Of a stretch of DNA of 64,000 bases, positions 55,456-61,915 are shown in pieces. Position 1 is the first letter of the stretch, and every line of letters begins with the position of its first letter. Source of the stretch: Bog-473 sp963738135. GTDB lineage: Bacteria > Actinomycetota > Acidimicrobiia > Acidimicrobiales > RAAP-2. Both the position numbers and the translations under genes were made by a program. The DNA is taken from contig CAVTVK010000001.1 in NCBI GenBank assembly GCA_963738135.1, positions 620,001-684,000 on the forward strand, read 5' to 3'. The notes below the pieces were generated by a model that was given only the letters and a program-made list of their open reading frames with translations, searched no databases and had not been told where the DNA came from.

Positions 55456-56609
55456 TCAGATTGTCACTCCAGCGAGCGCGTCGGCCAGCCTAGAAGCGAG
55501 AACGTCGTTGTCGAAGGATTCCTGCACCCTAGATCGGGCGGCCCGGCCCATTCTGCGACGGCGGTTGGGGTCGGACAGGAGGCTCCCGCAGGGCCTCGGC
55601 CACGGCACCCGGGTTGCCGGGATCGGCCACGACCAGACCGGTCTCACCGTGGACCACGGCCTCGGACGCCCCGCCGCTGTCCCCGGCCACCTGGGGCACG
55701 CCGGCCGGCGGCCGCCTCGAGGAACACGATGCCGAAGCCCTCCTGCTCCAGGCCCAGCCAGCGGTTGCGGCAGGCCATGACGAAGATGTCGGCCGCGCCG
55801 AGGAGGTCGGCGCGGTCCTCCTGGCTCACCCGACCCGAGCACCCGCACCGTCACCGGGCTCTGCGTCGGCCAGGCGCCGGAGGTGGTCCAGCTCCCGGCC
55901 GTCGCCCGCGATGGCCACGACGAGGTCGGGGTAGGAGGGGGCCAGCCGCGTGGCCGCTCGAATCAGGACGTCCATGCCCTTGCGGGGGACGAGCCGGCTC
56001 ACGCTCGAGAGCAACGGGCCCCCGACGGGGAGGCCGAGCCGGGCCCGCGCAGCGCGGCGCTCAGCCGCCTTGAGCGGGACGATGGCGCCAGCGTCGACAC
56101 CGGGTGGGATCTCGACGAGGGATCCGGTGAGGTCCGGCACGACGCGCCGGGCCTCGGCCGCCGGGTAGCCGCCCGGCCGACACGATCAGCCGGGCCTCGC
56201 GCAGCACCCGGGCCAGCACGGCACGCGAGCCGGGCAGCCGCCCCGGCACCGTGACCTCGGCGCCGTGGAGGACGACGCCGTAGGGGACGTCGAGACGCGG
56301 GCCCAGGAGGCCGAGCGGGAGGGCGGGTCGAGCAGGACCAGGTCGACCTCGTGCTCCCTGACCGCGGCATCGAACGGCGGCCAGGGCTTCGGGCGTCGGG
56401 AAGAAGAGGATCCGGCCCGGGCACGCGCTCGATGCGGATGCCCCGCTGCGGCCTGCGCAGCGTCGAAGGCGGCAGCATCGTCGTCGGAGGACGCGGTGAG
56501 GACAACGTAGGAGGACGGGATCGAGCCGGCTCCACAGGTCCCAGAGGTAGTTCTGGATTCCCCCGACCTTGGGTGGGAAGTCGTTGGTGACGAGCAGGTG
56601 GCGCTTCAC
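55456..56609 (-). CDS. Glycosyltransferase family 4, PimB'-like mannosyltransferase, frameshifted
   Basis: A GT-B glycosyltransferase of about 385 residues resembling PimB', which adds mannose to phosphatidylinositol mannoside. The start HLLVTNDFPPKVGGIQNYLW is followed by PYGVVLHGAEVTVPG, EIPPGVDAGAI, SVSRLVPRKGMDVLI, GAADIFVMACRN and EQEGFGIVFLEAAA, the last with the catalytic EX7E glutamates. These lie in several frames; breaks occur near 56480, 56410, 56330, 56175, 55840, 55700 and 55580. The GTG at 56607-56609 is the likely start. Confidence 0.78.
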
Positions 56610-56659
56610 CGGGAAGCGCCCGACACCGTCGGCGCGCCCGGAGCGGCGCGCCACGGTGC

Positions 56660-56987
56660 TCAGCCGGCCTGCGTGCTGAAGCGCAACGTCGGGACCAGCC
56701 CGGCGCGCTCGAGCATGCGCATGGCGCGCGCCTCGTCAGCGTCGATGACCACGGCGTCGTCGGGCTCGCGCTCGAGGAGGAAGCTGACGACGCAGTCGTC
56801 GCAGGCGTTCGTGTTGCGCAGCGCGCAGCAGTCGCAGTCGATGGTGAGGTCGGCCTCGGGCTCGCTGGCCGCCGGGCCGAGCAGCGTGGCGTCCCGCCGC
56901 GTCCGGAGGCGGCGGGGAGCAGCGTGACGTGGGAAGCGGTGATATCTGAGGCGGTGATGTTGCAGCAGTGTCCCTGGAAGTCGGCAT
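56660..56987 (-). CDS. Small cysteine-rich protein (frame uncertain at N-terminus)
   Basis: A protein of about 105 residues with an unusual cysteine cluster: IDCDCCALRNTNACDDCVV, that is C-x-C-C-x8-C-x-x-C, followed by FLLEREPDDAVVIDADEARA and LERAGLVPTLRF. The five cysteines suggest a zinc or Fe-S site. The ATG at 56985-56987 (MPTSRDTAAT) is in a different frame from the cysteine part, with the change somewhere in 56900-56950, so the N-terminus is uncertain. I recall similar uncharacterised actinobacterial proteins. It ends 51 bp before the glycosyltransferase start. Confidence 0.6.
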
Positions 56988-57052
56988 GACGATGACCCTC
57001 TCTGTTGGGGCCAAGCATGGCGAAGGGGTGTGACAGCGGTCCGCCATCGGTG

Positions 57053-57540
57053 CTAACCCCCGTGCAGCGCCTGCAGCGCGGTCTGCAGCGTCTGCTCGAC
57101 GCCCCAGGCCACGCTCTCGGTGCGCACGCGCGTCGGAGGCGGCGACGGACAGGAAGGGCGGGCCGGCCACCCGGTAGTCCCGGTAGGCCGCCGAGCTCAT
57201 CACGAGGTCGATGCCCGGGTTGCCGGCGGCGTCGCCGGCCAGGGCCGTGATGGCCTCGGGACTCTCCTCCCCCGGGCTGCGCGTCGACGACGACGAGGCG
57301 GGCGGCACCGGCCAGGCCGGCGTGCAGTTCGTGCAGGCCGTCCCAGAGGTCCCGGCAGCCGAGGCAGGCCGCCGAGAGGAACAGGAGCAGAACCGGCGCG
57401 GCGGCCTCCACCACCTCTATCCGGCAGTCGGCGCCGTCGGGAGTGACGCCGACGACGTCGTGCGGCGTCGCGGCGGGATGGTCGGTGTAGGTGGGGATGG
57501 GCCGGAGCCGGCGCAGGATCTCGGCCGGCGGCTCGCTCAC
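57053..57540 (-). CDS. Thioredoxin-like protein with CLGC motif, frameshifted
   Basis: A protein of about 160 residues with a thioredoxin-like fold. The active-site-like motif is SAACLGCRDLWDGL, in which CLGC replaces CGPC; VVEAAAPVLLLFL is the preceding strand. Further parts in other frames are SPGEESPEAITALAG and SSAAYRDYRVAGPPFLSV, which contains the cis-proline element expected of the fold. Two or three frame changes occur (near 57290 and 57130). The GTG at 57538-57540 overlaps the zinc-ribbon gene stop (GTGA). No signal peptide, so it is cytoplasmic. Confidence 0.65.
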
Positions 57541-57783
57541 GAAGCCTGCGACGCTGCGCCCGGCTCCTCGAGCTCCTCGCCGGTGAGCTCGACGACGCTG
57601 TTCCCGTGGCCGCACCAGCGGCACACGACGTCGTCCACCGTGCGGAGCGAGCACCTCCTCGTCCTCGACGACGAGGTCGCCGCCCACGCTGTAGTGGTGG
57701 AAGGCCTTGGTCTTCTGCGAGATGGTGACGTCGAAGCGGGTGAGGTTGCCGCAGCCGTCACAGCGGTATCGAGGGGCGCTCAC
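57537..57783 (-). CDS. Zinc-ribbon protein, one frameshift
   Basis: A protein of about 82 residues with two CxxC knuckles: RYRCDGCGNLTRFDV near the N-terminus and, after a frame change near 57655, VCRWCGHGNSVVELTG. Between them is FHHYSVGGDLVVEDEEVL. This is a classical zinc ribbon. It is coupled by 4 bp to the thioredoxin-like gene, and the cysteine-rich protein follows, so the three may form one redox or metal module. Confidence 0.7.
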
Positions 57784-57825
57784 CTGGTCAACGGTAGTCC
57801 GCGGCCCGGCGGGGCCCCTCCGGCG

Positions 57826-58086
57826 TCAGGCGCTGCCGACGACCTCGCCGATCTCCACGCCCGTGACCGTCACGCCCCCCATGCCGCCGCCGACCGGCGG
57901 TGCGGCGGAGCGGGCCTGCTCCTCGGTCTCGAAGACGGTGATCGAGGACCCGTGCGAGTCGTCGATGCGGACCCAGTAGCCCGCCACGAAGCCGGGCAGC
58001 GCTTTCACCGTGGGAACGAGCTCTTCCAGGCCTTTGACGGCGGCCTCGGCATCGGTGATCTCGACCGTGACGACGTGAGCATGCAT
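57826..58086 (-). CDS. Small ABM/Dabb-like ferredoxin-fold protein
   Basis: A complete 86-residue protein with the beta-alpha-beta pattern of antibiotic-biosynthesis-monooxygenase-like proteins (VVTVEITDAEAAVKGLEELV, then GYWVRIDDSHGSSITVF). The C-terminal segment GGGMGGVTVTGVEIGEV is typical of small actinobacterial members. The ATG at 58084-58086 has GAGGGG upstream. No function is known. Confidence 0.75.
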   Translation of the reverse strand: MHAHVVTVEITDAEAAVKGLEELVPTVKALPGFVAGYWVRIDDSHGSSITVFETEEQARSAAPPVGGGMGGVTVTGVEIGEVVGSA

Positions 58087-58221
58087 GGGCCCCTCTTTTC
58101 GTTGGGTGCCGCCATCCTCCCACGGGACGCTGGGAGCGCACTGGGGTTGCAACAAAGGCCCCTGCCGGCTGGTTCTCGCTGCTCCGCCTGTCCGCCACGC
58201 CTGCTTCTCGCGGCGTTGCTC

Positions 58222-59044
58222 CTAAATGCGGTTGAGCAGCTCGCTCTTCTTGGCGGCGAACTCCTCCTCGGAGAGGATGCCGCGGCGGCGTAGGTCGTCG
58301 AGCTCAATGAGCCGGTCCCGTATCTCGAAGTGGGGAGTGCCCGGCGTGCCCCCGGCGGGCGGCGCGGTGGCCCCGCTCGAGGTTGCCGCCGGCGTGGATG
58401 TCGGGGCGCCTCCGCCCACGCCGAAGGGCGGGGTGTCGTCGCGCGTCGTCGTGGGTGCCGTCGTCGCCCGTGCCGTCGCCGGAGCCGGTCTCCGGGTCGG
58501 CGTACGGGGCGCCGTAACGGTCGCGTGGTTGCATGTCCGAGGGGATGGCCTCGCGGCGGCCCCCGCCCACGATCTCGTTGATCTGCGAGTTGATGACGCG
58601 CTGCACCACCGCCGGCTTGCGCATGTACTCCAGCGTCAGCGAGTCGTCCTCGCCTTGCACGTCGATGATGAGCGAGCCCGTCCCGAGCACCCGCTCGATC
58701 AGCTCCTGGCGGATGTTGACCTCGGTGATCCGCTGCAGCCGCAACTGCACGGTGTCGCGCCCGACGATGCCCTCGCGCACGAGGATCCGGGTGGAGGTGA
58801 GCGCGACCACGTAGGAGCGCCAGCGGATGAAGCGACCGAGCAGCCACAGGCCGGGGATCACGGCCAGGACGAGGATGGGGTAGTTCGTCCAGCTCGGTGC
58901 GTTCTGCCACAGGATGACCAGCACGATGAGACCCGCCCAGACGCCGATGGAGCTGAAGAGGGGGCCGAAGAGGAAGATCCAGTGCGGTCGCAGCTCGGCC
59001 AGCAGCTCCTCGTCCTCGTTGAGGAATTTCCGAGGCAGGGCCAT
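58222..59044 (-). CDS. bPH2/YdbS-like membrane protein with C-terminal SHOCT domain (one frameshift)
   Basis: A protein of about 273 residues. Two transmembrane helices (FLFGPLFSSIGVWAGLIVLV and YPILVLAVIPGLWLLGRFI) precede a bacterial PH domain with SYVVALTSTRILVREGIVGRD and LERVLGTGSLIID-like segments. After a linker the frame changes near 58440, and the end is a SHOCT motif, LDDLRRRGILSEEEFAAKK. The ATG at 59042-59044 starts MALPRKFLNEDE. It is the second SHOCT protein in the window. Confidence 0.82.
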
Positions 59045-59111
59045 CGCCCCAGCGTACCGGCGCCCACCCGTCGCCCCGGGGCACGGTGCCCGCCGGACAT
59101 AGGGTGGCGAC

Positions 59112-59414
59112 ATGCCGTACGCCGAGGTGGACCCCGACGAGGTCAAAGCACGCATCGCCCGGGGTGAGGACGTCTTCCTCCTGGACGTGCGCGAGCCCGA
59201 CGAGGTCGAGGCCTGGTCGTACCCCATCGGCATCAACATCCCGCTCGGCGAGCTCGGTCAACGCCTGGACGAAGTCCCCCGGGACGTCACCGTTGTGGTG
59301 GCCTGCCACGTCGGCGGCCGATCCGCTGCAGCGGCGCAGGCGTTGAGCGACGCCGGGTGGACGGCCGAGAACCTGACCGGCGGCGCGGTCGCCTGGGCGG
59401 CCGGCGAGACCTGA
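59112..59414 (+). CDS. Rhodanese-like sulfurtransferase
   Basis: A single-domain rhodanese of 100 residues that would carry a persulfide on the cysteine in VVVACHVGGRSAAAA. FLLDVREPDEVEAW is the conserved N-terminal motif and NLTGGAVAWAAG the C-terminal one. It is divergent from the PH/SHOCT gene and ends 10 bp before the convergent repeat protein. The active-site loop CHVGGRS is a normal rhodanese loop. Confidence 0.9.
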   Translation: MPYAEVDPDEVKARIARGEDVFLLDVREPDEVEAWSYPIGINIPLGELGQRLDEVPRDVTVVVACHVGGRSAAAAQALSDAGWTAENLTGGAVAWAAGET

Positions 59415-59424
59415 CCCCGGCCGG

Positions 59425-61743
59425 TCAGCCCCCTGCCGCGCCGATCACCGGCGATGCGGCGTGCAGCGCAGCCCCCGAGCCCTTGTAGGGGGCGTTGCCG
59501 AGTGCGAAGACCCCGCCGTCGGAGCCGACGAGCCAGTACCCGGCGTTGGACGCTGCAGCCATGCCGACGATCGGCTTGCTGAGGGTCTTCCCGCCCATGG
59601 ACCCGTCGAACGGGGCGTCCCCGTAGTTGAAGATGCCGCCGTCGGACGCGACCAACCAGTAGCCGCCCCCGTCCGTCGTTGCCGCGATCCCGGTGATGGG
59701 CTTGTTCAGAGGCAGGCTGCCAGCCGAACCCTTGAACGGAGCGTTGCCGTAGTTGAAGACACCGCCGTCGGAGCCGACCAGCCAGTAACCGCCCTCACCG
59801 GTCCCGGCGATTCCCACGACGGGCTTGTTCAGGTGCACGGCGGCGGCGGAACCTTCGTACTTGGCGTCGCCATAGGCGAACACCCCTCCGTCGGAACCGA
59901 CCAGCCAGTAGCCGCCACCGTCCGCTGTCGCCGCGATCCCGACGATCGGCTTGTTCAGGTGCAACGAGCCGGTCGAGCCGTGGAACTTGGCGTCGCCGAA
60001 GCTGTAGACCCCACCGTCGGAGCCGACCAGCCAGTAGCCGCCGTCATCGGGGGTGGCCGCCAGGCCGACGATCGGCGCGTTGGGTTTCACGCCGAGCCCC
60101 GGGAGTGAACCCTCGAACGGCACTCCGTAGGACTGCACGCCACCACCGGCCTCAGCCAGCCAGTAGCCGGCCTTGGAGTTCGGAGGCAACGGCGGCGAAG
60201 GTGGTGGTGGCGGCGGGGCGAAGTTCGCCAGTTCGGCCCGCTGGTCCGTCGTCATGCACTGCACGGCGTTCGTCGGCAGCCCGGCCAGGCGGGCGGAGTC
60301 GGACTGGGAGGCCGCGATGGTGCCGTCGGCCACGACGAAGTTGCCGAGGATGACCGTCTTCCCGGGGGCAACGGTGAACGTGTACCCCCACGTCGGATTG
60401 TCGTCGGCGTTGGTGAAAGTCACGTTCTGGGCGCCGACGGCGGCACCCGGCCCCTGCAGGACGTGCCCCTCCCGTGGATCACTCGACGTGGTGCCCGAGA
60501 AGTTCTGGAACGTCGTGATCCACTCGTCGCTGTTCGATGGCGTCAGCGTGCCGCCGGACGTCCCGGTGATGGTCGTGTTGCTGTCCGACCCGAGATTGTT
60601 GTGCGTGCCCATGGTGGCGGTGATGGGTGTCGCTCCCGGGTTGGTGAAGATGTTCAAGGTCCGCTCGAAGTGGTCGTTCTTCGGAACGAACACCTGCCGG
60701 GAGACGTTGAGGCCGTCGATCGCCTGGACCGGGAAGTCGAGCTCCTGGCCGCTGCAGGTCGGTGCCGCCACGGGACCGTTCTTGTTGTACCAGGTGCAGT
60801 TGGTGTCGCTGCTCGAGGTGCAGAACGTGCCGTTGACGCTCATGCTGAGCGAGTTGTACCCGTCGAAGGCGTCGTTCAACGTGGCCTGCGTCGTGCCACC
60901 GTTGAGCGTCGAGGCCGTCACGGCGTGGGTGAAGCTCGCCTCCGACATGGCGGCGCTGGCCGAACTCGTGGTCGCGAAGGTGATGTCAGTGTTGACGAAC
61001 CACTTCATGCCGGCCGCGTCGATGAGGGCCTGCGAGCCGGTCGCGTGCGGCCGGAGGGCGTCACCCTTTCGTTGCCCCGCTCCCACCTGCACGCCACCGA
61101 GCGAGTTGGGCTTGGCGAGCGATTCCGCCGCCGGGGCAGCGACGCCGTCGCCGCCGCGTTGGGCGGCCGCCACCGGCGTCGCGCCAAGCATGGCCGCGCC
61201 GGCACCGAGACCGAGCACGGCCGCGGTCGGCACCGCGAGCCGCGAGACGACCGACGGTTGCCGATCCGCCCAGCCGCCGTCCGCCGCCGCCTGCTGCCAG
61301 CCGCGGATGGCGCGGTCGACCGCGGCCGGCTCCGTTGCCGTTCTGACCCGGGCCTGCCGGCCCAGTGCGACTCCCGAAGCCCGCAGACCGAGCTTGGCCA
61401 CCGCGCCGGCACCGGTCGAAGCCAGGAGGAGCGTGGCGGTCTGATGCCCGGGCATCCGCCAGGCGATTGACAACAACGAGCCGTCGAAGGAGATGAGACC
61501 GGCGGCGTCGATCTCCGCCGCCAGACGTGCGGCGAGCGGCGCCGCGTCGCGCACTCCGCCGAGGAGCACGGCAGTGCCCGGGTTGTCGTGGCGAGCGGTT
61601 GCCTCGGCGTCGCGCAGCGCGCACATGGCAACGGAACGGGAGCACCGCTTCGGCAGCACCACCTCCAGCACGGAGAACCCGTTGCGGGTCAGCTGCGTCG
61701 GCACATGGAGTGCTGACGTCGCAGAATCATCCTCTCTTGCCAA
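59425..61743 (-). CDS. Membrane-anchored surface protein with GYWLVGSDGG tandem repeats
   Basis: A modular protein of about 770 residues. The N-terminal 160 or so residues are cytoplasmic-like and include LLGGVRDAAPLAARLAAEID and SLLSIAWRMPGHQTATLLLA. One hydrophobic helix (VPTAAVLGLGAGAAMLGATP) follows, then a beta-rich region with FVPKNDHFERTLNIFTNPGA, a proline linker (APPPPPPSPPLPP), and a C-terminal array of 42-residue GYWLVGSDGGVFxYGxAxF blades. The start is unresolved: a TTG at 61899 is possible but lies on the edge of the palindrome at 61868-61898, so I prefer the TTG at 61741-61743; GTG 61704 is another option. Confidence 0.75.
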   Translation of the reverse strand: MAREDDSATSALHVPTQLTRNGFSVLEVVLPKRCSRSVAMCALRDAEATARHDNPGTAVLLGGVRDAAPLAARLAAEIDAAGLISFDGSLLSIAWRMPGHQTATLLLASTGAGAVAKLGLRASGVALGRQARVRTATEPAAVDRAIRGWQQAAADGGWADRQPSVVSRLAVPTAAVLGLGAGAAMLGATPVAAAQRGGDGVAAPAAESLAKPNSLGGVQVGAGQRKGDALRPHATGSQALIDAAGMKWFVNTDITFATTSSASAAMSEASFTHAVTASTLNGGTTQATLNDAFDGYNSLSMSVNGTFCTSSSDTNCTWYNKNGPVAAPTCSGQELDFPVQAIDGLNVSRQVFVPKNDHFERTLNIFTNPGATPITATMGTHNNLGSDSNTTITGTSGGTLTPSNSDEWITTFQNFSGTTSSDPREGHVLQGPGAAVGAQNVTFTNADDNPTWGYTFTVAPGKTVILGNFVVADGTIAASQSDSARLAGLPTNAVQCMTTDQRAELANFAPPPPPPSPPLPPNSKAGYWLAEAGGGVQSYGVPFEGSLPGLGVKPNAPIVGLAATPDDGGYWLVGSDGGVYSFGDAKFHGSTGSLHLNKPIVGIAATADGGGYWLVGSDGGVFAYGDAKYEGSAAAVHLNKPVVGIAGTGEGGYWLVGSDGGVFNYGNAPFKGSAGSLPLNKPITGIAATTDGGGYWLVASDGGIFNYGDAPFDGSMGGKTLSKPIVGMAAASNAGYWLVGSDGGVFALGNAPYKGSGAALHAASPVIGAAGG
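59440..60170 (-). repeat. Tandem GYWLVxSDGG blade repeats in the surface protein
   Basis: Six units with a period of about 126 bp, in the reverse orientation, each encoding GYWLVGSDGGVFxYGDAxFxGS. They are more diverged from each other than the units at 20143-20833 but clearly of the same type; last unit ends at the stop codon. Confidence 0.85.
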
Positions 61744-61867
61744 GACGACCCATCCGACCTCTGCTCTGGCGGGATGAACAACCGTGTGTGCTGCCCTCTG
61801 TGCGCGCGACAGTGGACTCCTCTCGTCTTGCGGTGGGACCGTCCCCCGGCCCGGGCGAATGATAAGG

Positions 61868-61898
61868 ATCAACCCCTGTGAAAAGGGGGATGATCCCA
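61868..61898. promoter_or_regulatory. 31-bp extended palindrome between the TIGR03032-like gene and the surface protein gene
   Basis: GGATCA, one base, CCCCT, six-base loop, AGGGG, two bases, TGATCC form a nested stem. It lies 17 bp downstream of the stop of the gene at 61916 and upstream of the surface-protein start. It could be a terminator of the former or an operator of the latter. An AT-rich TTATCATT follows on the minus strand, compatible with either use. Confidence 0.5.
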
Positions 61899-61915
61899 AA
61901 AGACCAGGCCAGAGG

